Source: Bacteroidota bacterium (GTDB lineage: Bacteria; Bacteroidota; Bacteroidia; Chitinophagales; Saprospiraceae). From it: a stretch of DNA of 64,000 nt. The stretch spans positions 1 through 64,000 of the forward strand of contig JAKOVW010000007.1 in assembly GCA_029781865.1 (NCBI GenBank), given 5' to 3'. Below, piece after piece: positions 1-9,037 of the stretch; position 1 is the stretch's first letter, and every line of letters begins with the position of its first letter. Below the pieces are notes generated by a model. That model made no database searches and was not told where the DNA came from. It saw nothing but the letters and a program-made list of their open reading frames with translations. The translations under genes and the position numbers were made by a program.

Positions 1-183
1 AGCAAAATCTTTATGGGTAGAACCTTTTTCAAGGTATCAGGATTGCCTCCTGTTTTTAACTTATGAATCCAGCAATCTGGATTTTAAATCCTATGCTTAC
101 TATACACCTTAAGGCTTAAAAAAGTTGCCTGTGAAATATAAATTTATTTCTTAAATGTTCATTAATGTTCACATTTGATATGA
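1..183. other. Left edge, no supported gene
   Basis: No complete gene is seen. On the minus strand a short open stretch from about position 85 to the edge could be the beginning of a gene running out of the window, but it has no clear ATG and a stop codon lies just before it. The remainder is AT-rich spacer downstream of the integrase stop codon. Confidence 0.3.
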
Positions 184-1461
184 TTATTCTAATTTATCAA
201 AGGCCAACATTGCTCTTTTCTTCTGTAAATCAATGACTTGTAGGTACTCTTGAGTTACTTTAACATCAGAATGCCCCCCAATCTCCTTTAGAGACATTAC
301 ATCAATACCCAGTTGTAGACCAAGGCAAAAAAATGAAACGCGGCTCTCATGCCAAGAGAATGTTCTCTCCAAACCTGCTTCCTTGCAGGCTTCCTTCAAT
401 AACCTATTCATATAGGAGTTCATGGATTCTATTCTTTTAGAGATATGATCTTTGTCTTTAGCTAGGTCCTCCTTAGATATCACTCCAAACACGGTTTCAT
501 CTTTTGCTTTTATAGGTAGTTCTAATTGAGCTAATGCCTTATTGTTGATAACAACATCAATTTCATTGTTTGTTTTTCTCATCGTGTATTTCAATTTATA
601 CTGATGATCCTGACCATCAAATTCATGGGTAATTCTTCCCCATGTTAGGCAAGTCATGTCTCCAAATCTCATCCCAGTAAAGCAACACCAAAGAAAGGGT
701 TTTACAGTGTTAGCATATTTTGGAGATGCTTTACAGAATTGCTCAAGCTTTTTAACTTCTTCAGGAGTAAGGAATTTTTTGGAAGCTTTGCCGTTTTCAT
801 TTTTAAATCCAGCCAATTTATTTTCTTGGATTACTTTAGCTTGATAAGCATGGTTAACAATGCGTTTTACACATTTTACTTTTGCTTGAATGGTCCATTT
901 TTTAGGTGTATATTTTTTAATATACCATTCTTTGAATCCTTCTAACCAATCAGGATCAATTTCTTCTATTAATATTGCAGGATCATATTTTAAAATAAAA
1001 CCAGTTAAAGATTTGTATCCCTTCCTTGTACTATAAGCAAGAAAATTGTTCTTGCCAAAATGATCCATGCAATAATCTGCAGCTTTTATTTTATTGCTGG
1101 TTTTAATTTTGGATTTTCCAGTGACTTTATCTCTGACATCCTGAAGAGTGAATTTTTCACCAGATATTACCATATCATGAATATCCTGTTCCGCTTTCAA
1201 TCTTAATTTATCCAGCCTTAAATTCAACAATGTATCTTTTTTACTTTTTTGTTTTTTAGCATCCCAGTCAGAAGGTTTTACATTTGCCCCAGGAACAGAT
1301 AATTCAACTCTTACTTTACCTTGGGCAATAATCATCCTGATTGGACATAATCCGTTGGAATCTTTTTTGTTTTGTCTTAAAATGAATCTTGTTTTACACA
1401 TGAATTTTAAATTAATTTTTAAATTGGGTCTCATTAGGGTCTCCATTTTTGTGAATTCCAA
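184..1461 (-). CDS. Tyrosine recombinase / site-specific integrase
   Basis: A 425-aa protein with the layout of Bacteroidota phage/transposon-type integrases: an N-terminal arm-binding region (about 25-110), a SAM-like core-binding domain (about 120-225) and a C-terminal catalytic domain. Visible catalytic residues are Arg265 (TGMRFGD), His371 and Arg374 (HESR), the GGHSD motif near 395, and the nucleophile Tyr406 (TQEYLQV). All key residues are present, so the enzyme looks functional. Later Met codons (residues 6 and 10) are alternative starts. No other mobile-element genes adjoin it and I could not define attachment sites, so it may be the remnant of an integrated element or a stand-alone recombinase, for example one acting on an invertible promoter. 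The family is clear; the DNA substrate is unknown. Confidence 0.93.
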   Translation of the reverse strand: MEFTKMETLMRPNLKINLKFMCKTRFILRQNKKDSNGLCPIRMIIAQGKVRVELSVPGANVKPSDWDAKKQKSKKDTLLNLRLDKLRLKAEQDIHDMVISGEKFTLQDVRDKVTGKSKIKTSNKIKAADYCMDHFGKNNFLAYSTRKGYKSLTGFILKYDPAILIEEIDPDWLEGFKEWYIKKYTPKKWTIQAKVKCVKRIVNHAYQAKVIQENKLAGFKNENGKASKKFLTPEEVKKLEQFCKASPKYANTVKPFLWCCFTGMRFGDMTCLTWGRITHEFDGQDHQYKLKYTMRKTNNEIDVVINNKALAQLELPIKAKDETVFGVISKEDLAKDKDHISKRIESMNSYMNRLLKEACKEAGLERTFSWHESRVSFFCLGLQLGIDVMSLKEIGGHSDVKVTQEYLQVIDLQKKRAMLAFDKLE

Positions 1462-1501
1462 TGAAACTTATTAGCAGTCAACGAACAATGATATTTTGTA
1501 T

Positions 1502-1520
1502 AAGGTTGAATACCAACCTT
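1502..1520. repeat. 7-bp inverted repeat upstream of the integrase
   Basis: AAGGTTG, a 5-nt AATAC loop, then CAACCTT, centred about 50 bp upstream of the integrase start codon. It could be an operator or recombinase-binding site for the integrase gene. There is no run of T long enough on either side for a convincing terminator. The role is inference. Confidence 0.4.
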
Positions 1521-1696
1521 TTACATGTTTATCATAGTCCATTAAAATTCATGTATGTTTGTGGAAATAGTAGATTAAGATTCTGCTCGAGACTACCAAA
1601 TTAGGATCCAAAGGCATTTTGATTAAAATAGAAAGTGTTTGTAGTAGTAGAAAAATTCTATCTTTTATTCATAGAACTTAAGTCTTTTTTAAAGCA

Positions 1697-2305
1697 ATGT
1701 ATAAAATTATCTGGGCTCTGTTATTTGCCACTTTACTTTCTTGTTCTAAGGATAGCCCCAATGGATATCCCAGGACATTCACCTATCAAAATACCTCATT
1801 GCAATCATCTGATGGTGTTGCAATGAAAGATAATATCAATTATGATGTTATAGGTCCTAAAGCAGGTAATCTGAAATTCTTTTATGATACGATGGGTTCC
1901 AGTTATAAAGCATTTTCCTTTGCAATCGGTTCGGGCTATATTCATTCATTTACTCTGATAAGCAAAGACTCCATTAAAGTAACTGCTATTTCGCCGTTTG
2001 ATACCATTTCTCAGACTGTGCCATCTATTGAAAATGACCCTAACGGCTTTCTTATCGATACTGCTGTCATTGGCGAAGTGGTAAAATATGATAAAAATAA
2101 TGAAGTTCTAAATGTATGCATGCAGATTTTAGGCGGCTATCAAAAAAATCCGGGTAATATGAGTTATTCGCCGTTTGTAGATTTGGTAATAGGCTGTAGT
2201 AACATAAATAATCCGTTATCCGCGATCGATAATTATATCTCAGGTAAATCCTTCAATAAAGGTGATACGATAGGAGCCTATTTTCTAAATCTTACCTATA
2301 AGTAA
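1697..2305 (+). CDS. Hypothetical lipoprotein
   Basis: A 202-aa protein starting with a short hydrophobic signal and a lipobox-like LLSC (Cys16) followed by Ser-Lys-Asp, which indicates a lipid-anchored envelope protein. The rest is polar and rich in beta-type sequence, with no motif I recognise. It stands alone on the plus strand between the integrase and convergent minus-strand genes, so context gives no function. An upstream overlapping reading frame (1635-1826) looks like a shadow. Confidence 0.7.
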   Translation: MYKIIWALLFATLLSCSKDSPNGYPRTFTYQNTSLQSSDGVAMKDNINYDVIGPKAGNLKFFYDTMGSSYKAFSFAIGSGYIHSFTLISKDSIKVTAISPFDTISQTVPSIENDPNGFLIDTAVIGEVVKYDKNNEVLNVCMQILGGYQKNPGNMSYSPFVDLVIGCSNINNPLSAIDNYISGKSFNKGDTIGAYFLNLTYK

Positions 2306-2345
2306 ATGCAAAAATTTTAATGGAATTGTCAATTCCCGGATTCAA

Positions 2346-2867
2346 TTATTCAATCGCTTTTTTCTTCAGGATCAAAGCACTGATCAAGGTAATAAGCAAT
2401 CCAACCGGTAGTATTTCAGCATAGGTCATTAAGATCATGAAAACCGGATTTTTGTACATTTCTTTAAAGTGATTCATCTCTGCCATTTTTTTGTCCAATT
2501 CTATTTGCGGTAATCCGGATGATTTAGCTTCAGCTATCATATGTGCACTGTACTTCTCCATGAAATCGGGTATAAAGAAATGGTAATCGATCAGCCATGC
2601 TAATACATACATGGAAGATGCAATTATGGTAATCCAGAATCCAATGGTAAATGCCTTTTGAAAGCCAATGACCCCTTGGTTGTGTTTGTCGCGGTAATTC
2701 TTTATACCTATAAATACAAAGGAAAATGCAATGATCATGGATGCATATCCAAGCCATAAGCTGGTATCGTAATCTGTTTGTCTGTAACAATTTGTCACAT
2801 TCAAAACCATCAAAAAACTTACAATACAACCGGCAATTAAACCGAATACGAGAATCGTTCTTTTCAT
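2346..2867 (-). CDS. DUF4199 family integral membrane protein
   Basis: A 173-aa protein with four predicted membrane segments (about 5-25, 38-56, 72-95 and 143-165) and the typical DUF4199 pattern: a Lys/Asn-rich cytoplasmic loop (IKNYRDKHN near 55-63), a Gly-Phe-rich third segment, and a long extramembrane stretch with Glu/Lys before the last helix, which ends in Lys-Lys-Lys. Length fits the family (about 165-180 aa). DUF4199 proteins are widespread in Bacteroidota and of unknown function. The next gene upstream on the same strand is a membrane-anchored LuxR-type regulator; the gap of about 230 bp leaves it open whether they share a transcript. Confidence 0.8.
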   Translation of the reverse strand: MKRTILVFGLIAGCIVSFLMVLNVTNCYRQTDYDTSLWLGYASMIIAFSFVFIGIKNYRDKHNQGVIGFQKAFTIGFWITIIASSMYVLAWLIDYHFFIPDFMEKYSAHMIAEAKSSGLPQIELDKKMAEMNHFKEMYKNPVFMILMTYAEILPVGLLITLISALILKKKAIE

Positions 2868-3095
2868 CTTTAATTTTTTTGTTAGTTAATGAGGCAAAGG
2901 TTTTTAAAATGCTGATATCGAAGGTCATACTTTTGGGTGATTTTTAAAAATGAGATCTACTGACACACTTTATTCAGTTCAAAAAAATGAGCTAAACTCC
3001 TTGTGTGTTGGTGTTCCTGAGCAAGTTTTATAAAATTGCTGAAGGAATTGGATCATTGGCCAAAATCCCGAAAATCACCCGAAAGTATGATCTGC

Positions 3096-3590
3096 TCAGG
3101 CTATGATGGAAAGTCTTCTTGCCTTTTCGATGGCCTGGGTCCGGCTTTTTACTTCCATTTTTTCAAATAAATTTGAACTATGGGTTTTTACGGTATTCAG
3201 GGAAAGGTATAACTGTGCTGCGATTTCCTGGTTGCTCAATCCGTTGGCCATTAAATTTAAAACTTCCAGTTCCCGATTGCTCAGATTGAGTTTCCTGATG
3301 AGTTGCTCGTTTAATTCGAATGTTTCGGATGGGCTAATGTATACCGGTTTTTCAATAATCACCGTCCTGACTTTTGGTTTAGTCAATTTTATGGCTAACC
3401 ATATTCCAAGTGCGGTAAACAGAAGTGCTATAAGCCCAATGTAAACTTCGAATGAATGATTTATTATTATAAATCGCAATTCAAGCCATTTTAATAAAAA
3501 AATCAACGCGGCCATGGCAATACCGTAAATCAGAACGAGTTTGTTCTTTACAATGAAATCGCGGATCATAGGAATAGATTTCATACACAA
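3096..3590 (-). CDS. Membrane-anchored LuxR-type transcriptional regulator
   Basis: A 164-aa protein with two hydrophobic segments (about 17-34 and 46-66), then a short linker and a C-terminal LuxR/GerE helix-turn-helix (about 100-160). The HTH shows [20 protein letters not shown], then [15 protein letters not shown] and a final helix with KARRL, matching NarL/LuxR DNA-binding domains. There is no receiver domain; the sensory input is replaced by a two-helix membrane anchor. Such tethered regulators are known in Bacteroidota. The DUF4199 gene downstream is a plausible target or partner. The start ATG gives a positively charged N-terminus before the first helix. The ligand or signal is unknown. 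Confidence 0.85.
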   Translation of the reverse strand: MCMKSIPMIRDFIVKNKLVLIYGIAMAALIFLLKWLELRFIIINHSFEVYIGLIALLFTALGIWLAIKLTKPKVRTVIIEKPVYISPSETFELNEQLIRKLNLSNRELEVLNLMANGLSNQEIAAQLYLSLNTVKTHSSNLFEKMEVKSRTQAIEKARRLSIIA

Positions 3591-3789
3591 AATTATTCAA
3601 TTTTAAGAATTGAAGTAACCATTAGGGTAGTCAGCCAGCGCCTGATAAGGAAAAGATGAAATAATAATCGCTGATTTAATATTTCAATCTAATGGAAGAT
3701 TTTTTGCATTGAATACGTTATGAAATTTCTGATTTCTAATTCGACTTTTCAGTTTAATAAAAGTGAAATTGAATTATCTTTAATAAGTT

Positions 3790-3875
3790 TATAGTGCTTG
3801 GTTCATAGCATCTAACTCAAAGCTCTTATTTCATAGCGCATAACTCATAGTTCATAGCTCATAGTTCTTAGCTCC
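3790..3875. repeat. Degenerate TCATAG tandem repeats in a 317-bp intergenic stretch
   Basis: The gap between the LuxR-type gene and the VOC gene (3591-3907) holds imperfect repeats of a unit like (A)CTCATAGTTCATAGC, about 85 bp in all. The unit length varies between copies, so this looks like a simple-sequence expansion, not a CRISPR array or an operator array. Otherwise I see no gene or structured RNA in this gap. Confidence 0.55.
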
Positions 3876-3907
3876 ACATTATTCGCTTCCGTCTTTCTTT
3901 AAACTTA

Positions 3908-4336
3908 TCACATTTTAGCATTTTTGAGAATGTCTAAGTCCAGTTTTCTCATTTTTAACAGGGCTTGCATAACCCGTTGTGACTTTTCAGGTTCATTCAT
4001 GAGTTGACCTAATATCGCAGGAATGATTTGCCAGGACAGACCATATTTGTCTTTTAACCAGCCACACATGCTTTCTTCTCCTCCTTCGGTGAGTGCATTC
4101 CAGTAATAATCAATTTCTTCCTGGGTTTCGCATTCAACAACAAAAGAAATGGCTTCATTAAATTTGAACATAGGCCCTCCATTCAAGCCAATTAATTTTT
4201 GTCCATCTAATTCAAAACTGACGACAAGTTCAGTATCCTCTAGTATTTTTGAATTTTTAAAGATGGAACAATAAAATATCGCTGCTGCTTTGGCCTGTCC
4301 ATCAAACCACAAGCAAGGGTAAATTTGATTTATCAT
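3908..4336 (-). CDS. VOC family protein (PhnB / glyoxalase-like)
   Basis: A 142-aa protein of the vicinal-oxygen-chelate superfamily, PhnB / 3-demethylubiquinone methyltransferase-like subgroup. It starts with INQIYPCLWFDGQA, shows the central GLNGGPMF and FNEAISFVVECETQEE segments, and ends with a MCGWLKDKYGLSWQIIP region and a VMQALLKMRKLDL helix. These are hallmark strings of a very common small-protein family with no proven reaction. It lies 3' of a decayed AHSA1-type gene; the two families are often neighbours (both are typical of small stress or resistance loci). Confidence 0.88.
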   Translation of the reverse strand: MINQIYPCLWFDGQAKAAAIFYCSIFKNSKILEDTELVVSFELDGQKLIGLNGGPMFKFNEAISFVVECETQEEIDYYWNALTEGGEESMCGWLKDKYGLSWQIIPAILGQLMNEPEKSQRVMQALLKMRKLDLDILKNAKM

Positions 4337-4371
4337 TTTTACATTAGGTTTTTATTAGAAGGTCGGCGTTT

Positions 4372-4790
4372 TTAACATGAAATTGATTCTACATATTTTT
4401 TGAAGTTATCCGGTATTGCCTGCCAACCACCGCGTTAGAGTTCAATCGGATTTTCAAATTCTGCTTCGAAGATTTCGGAGACTTTGGTGACATCGCCTAA
4501 ATTTAAAAATGTAACTGGAACTTTTCTGCCATCACCAAGGGAATAGGGAATGAGCTGGTTGATGATTACTTCATCATAATTGCCACCAAAGTTAAATACT
4601 AAACTTTCATCTTTGGCTTCCATTCTCATTCGGAATTCGCAACCAGATTTTAAATCATTGCTGGCATTCTGAGTGTGCCAGTCATCAGATGCATGGTTCC
4701 ATTCGGTTTTGTGTTCAAGTAGTGTAAATAATTACCACACTTGCTCCGGCAAAGCATGTAAACTTGTTTCGAAATTGAAATTTGCCAGGC
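4372..4790 (-). pseudogene. Decayed SRPBCC/AHSA1-type (START-like) gene
   Basis: Read on the minus strand, one frame keeps the AHSA1 family pattern over about 135 codons: PEQVW, then TEWNHASDDWHT, then FRMRMEAKDE...FNFGG, then VTFLNLGDVTKV, then RGGWQAIPDNFKKYVES. The frame is broken by a TAA at 4732-4734 (after Gln-Val-Trp) and another TAA at 4435-4437, where the family usually has Gln before Arg-Gly-Gly-Trp. No good start codon precedes the first break. Only a 64-codon ORF (4435-4629) survives intact. The retained protein-level pattern and two separate nonsense changes indicate a recently dead gene. Paralogues of this family bind hydrophobic ligands or act as Hsp90 co-chaperone-like domains. 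Confidence 0.82.
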
Positions 4791-4837
4791 AAATCCATTC
4801 CTATTAGAAACAATTAAATAATCTGCTTTATCCGGAT

Positions 4838-5824
4838 TTAGTCAAAGGACTGGTTTGCTGCGGAAGCCATGTTAACCATTTCCTGATACTCTAGTGGACT
4901 CAATTGATCCATGCAGTAGTGAATTGGATTTACAGCCTTGCCCTGATATCTGACTTCATAATGACAATGTGGGGCGGTAGAAGTACCGGTACTTCCAATC
5001 AATCCGATTAACTGACCTTTTTTTACTTTTTCACCCAGCTTGACTTTGATTTCTTTCATGTGGCCGTATAAGGTCTGATAGCCGTAACCATGATCAATTA
5101 CAATATTTCGGCCATAGCCCGAAGGTTTGTTTTCCACTTTGATTACACGACCATTTCCGGTTGCCTGAATGGCAGTTCCGGAAGGTGCGGCGAAATCGAT
5201 TCCTTCGTGCATCTTATTGATTTTATGAATCGGATGCAAACGGATACCAAAGCCGGACATCTGACTGACTTCTCGGTTTAATTTATCAATGCGGACTGGT
5301 TTTATACTTGGAATGCTCAGGAACATTTCTTCGCGTTCTTTTGCCCTTTTCTCCAGCGTATCAAGAGATTTGGATTGGAGGTAGATATGGCGTTCCATTT
5401 TGCCAAGATAGCTCTGCGTTTCTTTAAATGAGTTTCCGGCATATTTAAATCCTTGCATCATGGCACTGGGATCATGTCCTCCGATGCCACCTTCCCATAA
5501 ATCTTTGTCTATCGGATCCATTCCAAGCAACACTCTGTGCACCTTTGCATCGCGTGCCTGAATATTATTCATCACTTTATCCATGGTTTGCAGACGGTCT
5601 TTCATCAAGAGTAGCTGAAATTCCACCTGACTCAACTCCTTTTTAAGTGCTTTTTCTTTAGGAGAAGGAAAGTATTCTGAAGTAAAAAAATAGAATAGAA
5701 AAGTTGTCACAATGACTGCAGAAACAAAGCCAACCACCCTGAATAAATAAGTTGTGTTTGTGAGCTTAAGCTTCTCAAACTGAAGGGTTTGTGGGTTGTA
5801 AACGTATTTTTCAGATCTCTTCAA
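4838..5824 (-). CDS. M23 family metallopeptidase (LytM-type, membrane-anchored)
   Basis: A 328-aa protein with one N-terminal membrane helix (about 27-48), a coiled-coil region (about 55-180) and a C-terminal LytM/M23 domain (about 192-305). Zinc and catalytic residues are visible: His206 and Asp210 in HEGID, and His286/His288 in PHCHYEV. The enzyme should cleave peptidoglycan cross-links in the periplasm; the coiled coil is typical of divisome-linked endopeptidases, although a purely regulatory role cannot be excluded. It is transcribed divergently from alaS. A good TAnnTTTG promoter element lies about 65 bp upstream. Confidence 0.93.
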   Translation of the reverse strand: MKRSEKYVYNPQTLQFEKLKLTNTTYLFRVVGFVSAVIVTTFLFYFFTSEYFPSPKEKALKKELSQVEFQLLLMKDRLQTMDKVMNNIQARDAKVHRVLLGMDPIDKDLWEGGIGGHDPSAMMQGFKYAGNSFKETQSYLGKMERHIYLQSKSLDTLEKRAKEREEMFLSIPSIKPVRIDKLNREVSQMSGFGIRLHPIHKINKMHEGIDFAAPSGTAIQATGNGRVIKVENKPSGYGRNIVIDHGYGYQTLYGHMKEIKVKLGEKVKKGQLIGLIGSTGTSTAPHCHYEVRYQGKAVNPIHYCMDQLSPLEYQEMVNMASAANQSFD

Positions 5825-5888
5825 TCCTTGGCTGCATTAAAAAATACTAAATTTGCGATCCGATTACGCTCGCTTTGTTTGAATCATA

Positions 5889-5896
5889 CAAAAGTA
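5889..5896 (-). promoter_or_regulatory. Bacteroidota -7 promoter element for the M23 gene
   Basis: On the minus strand the sequence reads TACTTTTG, an exact match to TAnnTTTG, about 65 bp upstream of the M23 start codon. No clear -33 TTTG is seen at the usual distance. Confidence 0.45.
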
Positions 5897-5932
5897 AATT
5901 AAATTTCCGAAACTATTGAATTGACATGAGAG

Positions 5933-5963
5933 AAAAAATGATATATTCTATATGTCATTTTTT
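5933..5963. repeat. 14-bp AT-rich hairpin between divergent M23 and alaS genes
   Basis: AAAAAATGA pairs with TCATTTTTT, and the inner TATAT pairs with ATATG (one G-U), leaving a TCT loop. The 14-bp stem is bounded by A6 and T6 and ends about 50 bp before the alaS start. It resembles a bidirectional terminator, but it sits between divergent genes, where a terminator is not expected. It may be an operator, a leader attenuator for alaS, or a block to antisense transcription. Confidence 0.5.
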
Positions 5964-6013
5964 AAAACGTTAGAATTAAAGTAAATAAACATTATAAATA
6001 TTCATAATATAAT

Positions 6014-8650
6014 ATGGAGTCAAGACTGATTAGAAAGAAATTCCTCGACTTTTTCGAGTCTCATCAACACAAAATCGTTGACTCGGCTCCAATTGTAATC
6101 AAAAATGATCCAACCCTGATGTTCACTAACGCAGGCATGAATCAATTCAAAGATTACTTTTTAGGAAATAAAACATCGCCCTTCCCCAGAATAGCTGATA
6201 CCCAAAAGTGTTTACGTGTAAGTGGCAAACACAATGACCTGGAAGAAGTAGGCACAGATGGTTACCATCACACGATGTTTGAAATGCTTGGCAACTGGTC
6301 TTTCGGAGATTATTTTAAGGAACAAGCTATTGAAATGGCCTGGAAACTATTAACCGAAGTATATCAATTGCCTAAAGAAAATTTATACGTTTCTGTTTTT
6401 GGTGGGGATGAAAAAGAAGGTTTGGCAAAAGATACGGATGCCGTTCAATATTGGAAAAAATGGATTGCTGAAGATCGGATATTGTTTTTCGGAAAGAAAG
6501 ACAACTTCTGGGAAATGGGAGACAGCGGACCCTGCGGACCTTGTTCGGAAATTCATGTTGATCTGCGCACCAAAGAAGAACAACAGAAGAAGCCGGGTGC
6601 AAGCCTAGTCAATGCCGGCACTCCTGAAGTCATGGAAATCTGGAACCTGGTTTTTATTCAATTTAACCGCAAAGCAAATGGCAGTCTGGAAGAATTGCCT
6701 GCCAAGCATATTGATACCGGAATGGGTTTCGAGCGTATCAGTATGGTTTTGCAAAATAAAAAATCAAGTTACGATACCGATATATTCAACCCGTTGATTC
6801 ATTTTATTTCTGAATCCACTAAAATTCCGTACACCGGCTCATATGATAAAAATGCAAAAACCGATCTCGCGATGCGCGTGCTTGCAGATCATATACGTGC
6901 TGTAAGTTTTGCCATTGCCGACGGTTCGATTCCATCTAATACAGGTCCAGGCTATGTGATACGCAGGATATTAAGAAGAGCAGTGCGTTATTCGTATTCT
7001 TTTCTGCATATCAAATCTCCTTTTATTTACAAAATGGTACCCATCCTCATAGAAATTATGGGGGATGTTTTCACCGAATTAAAACAACAACGCGAATTAA
7101 TAATCAAGGTAATCAGGGAAGAAGAATCCTCTTTTTTGAAAACACTGGAAGACGGATTAAAAAGATTGGAGCAATTGGAATCCAATCAACAAAAAATCTC
7201 AGGTCAACTTGCATTTGAACTTTATGATACCTATGGTTTCCCTTTTGATTTAACGCAATTGATTGCAAGGGAAAATAATAAAGAAGTTGACGAAGCTGGA
7301 TTTCATGCCGCAATGGCTGAACAAAAAGAACGCTCGAGATCGGATGCTAAAAAGGAATATTCCGATTGGAATCTGGTCAAAGAAGGACAAACTCATTTTG
7401 TAGGATACGATACACTTGAGGTTGATAACTCGCATTTGTTGAGGTGGCGTAAAACGGAATCCAAATCGCAGACAAACTATCAACTTGTTTTCGAACAAAC
7501 TCCGTTTTATCCGGAAGGCGGGGGACAAATAGGGGATACGGGTATTGTCTATTTTGATGGGTTTCCCGTTGAAGTAAAAGATACGGTTAAAGAAAATGAT
7601 TTGATCCTTCATATCACAGAAGTATTACCTGAAAATCTGAACGCATCTGTGCGAATGAATGTGAATGGATACCGCAGGTCTTTAATTGAAAACAATCATA
7701 GTGCAACACATTTGTTGCATGCTGCTTTGCGAAAGGTATTAGGTAATCACGTTCAGCAAAGAGGTTCATTGGTTCGAGAGGATTATCTGCGTTTTGACTT
7801 TTCACATTTTCAAAAAATGGAAGACTCAGAAATCAGCAAAGTCGAGCAATTGGTCAATGAAAAAATAAGGCAGAATATCATTCGCGAAGAAAACCGCAAT
7901 CTGCCTATTGATCAGGCTAAACAAGCAGGTGCAATGATGTTGTTTGGCGAAAAATATGGAGATAAAGTACGCATGATTACATTTGATCCTGCATACTCAA
8001 TCGAACTTTGCGGCGGTTGTCATGTGGAAGCAACCGGGCAAATTGGTTATTTTAAAATTATTTCTGAATCCGCAATTGCAGCTGGAATTCGTCGTATAGA
8101 AGCCGTTTCAGGAAAAGAATCAGAGCGGCTAATCCAGGAGCAATTCTCGCAGGTCCATTCTATTAAGCAATTGCTGAAAAATCCCAAGGATATTAAAACA
8201 GCGGTTGAGTCATTGATTGAGGAAAATAAAAATCTTCAGAAAATGATGAATGATTTGAAACTGGAGAAAGCGCAGGTTTTAAAAAAGGAATTAATCTCTG
8301 CTATGAATACGGTACAGGGAATTCATTTCCTGTTTGGCAAGTTTGATTCAGATGACAGTAACATCGTAAAAGATCTCGTATTTCAAATCGGCAAAGAGAA
8401 AGCGCCTTCAGTCATCGTATCAGCTTCATTGAGTAATAATAAGCCTTTGCTGATGCTGTACATCAGTCCTGAACTGGTTTCGAAGTACGATTTAAATGCA
8501 TCGAAGATGATTAATTTATTCAGTGCTCCGATTGAAGGTCGAGGTGGTGGACAGAATTTCTTTGCCAGTGCCGGCGGTAAAAATCCGGATGGATTGAACT
8601 TGGCGCTTGACCAGGCAAAGGAAGTGATTTACGCTGTATTTAAAAATTAA
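6014..8650 (+). CDS. alaS: Alanine--tRNA ligase
   Basis: An 878-aa, full-length alanyl-tRNA synthetase, which charges tRNA-Ala with alanine and edits mischarged Ser/Gly. Domains in order: class II catalytic core (about 1-250, with the start SRLIRKKFLDFFESHQH and motif 2 around NDLEEVGTDGYHHTMFEM), tRNA-recognition helices (about 250-450), editing domain (about 460-700) and C-Ala domain with coiled coil (about 735-878). Editing-site zinc ligands are visible as His562 and His566 (HSATH) and Cys666/His670 (CGGCH). The C-terminus carries the DHHA1-type GRGGGQNFFASAGG signature. Start ATG at 6014 follows an AT-rich leader without a Shine-Dalgarno site, as is usual in this phylum. Confidence 0.99.
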   Translation: MESRLIRKKFLDFFESHQHKIVDSAPIVIKNDPTLMFTNAGMNQFKDYFLGNKTSPFPRIADTQKCLRVSGKHNDLEEVGTDGYHHTMFEMLGNWSFGDYFKEQAIEMAWKLLTEVYQLPKENLYVSVFGGDEKEGLAKDTDAVQYWKKWIAEDRILFFGKKDNFWEMGDSGPCGPCSEIHVDLRTKEEQQKKPGASLVNAGTPEVMEIWNLVFIQFNRKANGSLEELPAKHIDTGMGFERISMVLQNKKSSYDTDIFNPLIHFISESTKIPYTGSYDKNAKTDLAMRVLADHIRAVSFAIADGSIPSNTGPGYVIRRILRRAVRYSYSFLHIKSPFIYKMVPILIEIMGDVFTELKQQRELIIKVIREEESSFLKTLEDGLKRLEQLESNQQKISGQLAFELYDTYGFPFDLTQLIARENNKEVDEAGFHAAMAEQKERSRSDAKKEYSDWNLVKEGQTHFVGYDTLEVDNSHLLRWRKTESKSQTNYQLVFEQTPFYPEGGGQIGDTGIVYFDGFPVEVKDTVKENDLILHITEVLPENLNASVRMNVNGYRRSLIENNHSATHLLHAALRKVLGNHVQQRGSLVREDYLRFDFSHFQKMEDSEISKVEQLVNEKIRQNIIREENRNLPIDQAKQAGAMMLFGEKYGDKVRMITFDPAYSIELCGGCHVEATGQIGYFKIISESAIAAGIRRIEAVSGKESERLIQEQFSQVHSIKQLLKNPKDIKTAVESLIEENKNLQKMMNDLKLEKAQVLKKELISAMNTVQGIHFLFGKFDSDDSNIVKDLVFQIGKEKAPSVIVSASLSNNKPLLMLYISPELVSKYDLNASKMINLFSAPIEGRGGGQNFFASAGGKNPDGLNLALDQAKEVIYAVFKN

Positions 8651-8738
8651 TGTATTCAACAAACAACTATTTTTCAATTTAAATGCCTTTGGATATATCA
8701 ATAAACACATCACTCCTAACTCCTAACTAATCCATTAC

Positions 8739-9032
8739 ATGTTCAATCCAATTTTCGTTGCCATTTCCATTTTTGTCATTTTCATTCTGTTCAATTTGTA
8801 CATCCGGGTGCGCACCTTCAAACTGTATCGCGGTTTAGTGCAACGCAGAATTCAATTCAAATTCAACGATTTGTTTTCTAAAGACAAATGGCAGGTTGTA
8901 CTGGATCAATACCCTGAAGACGTCGATCTGCTGAATGCATTCAGGAAACATATGCTCACTACAGGGCTATTATTTATTATTGTGATCGTTGTGGTATTGA
9001 TTTTGCTTTTCTTTCTACGTAGAATGAATTAA
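8739..9032 (+). CDS. Small membrane protein of unknown function
   Basis: A 97-aa protein with a membrane helix at each end (about 4-22 and 73-92) and a charged middle (Lys/Arg-rich 24-50, then LDQYPEDVDLLNAFRKH). It ends only 5 bp before the Gfo/Idh oxidoreductase start, so the two are probably co-transcribed. I do not recognise the family. The topology suggests a hairpin with a soluble loop of about 45 residues. Confidence 0.7.
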   Translation: MFNPIFVAISIFVIFILFNLYIRVRTFKLYRGLVQRRIQFKFNDLFSKDKWQVVLDQYPEDVDLLNAFRKHMLTTGLLFIIVIVVVLILLFFLRRMN

Positions 9033-9037
9033 TACTC

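Noticed and set aside
2530-2928. 132-codon minus-strand ORF overlapping the DUF4199 gene
   Set aside because: It is another frame of the same strand; only the DUF4199 frame shows membrane helices and a family pattern.
3790-3875. Possible CRISPR-like repeats
   Set aside because: Units are short (7-15 bp), imperfect and lack unique spacers; no cas genes are near.
7250-7612. 120-codon minus-strand ORF inside alaS
   Set aside because: It lies wholly within a certain essential gene and has no family pattern.
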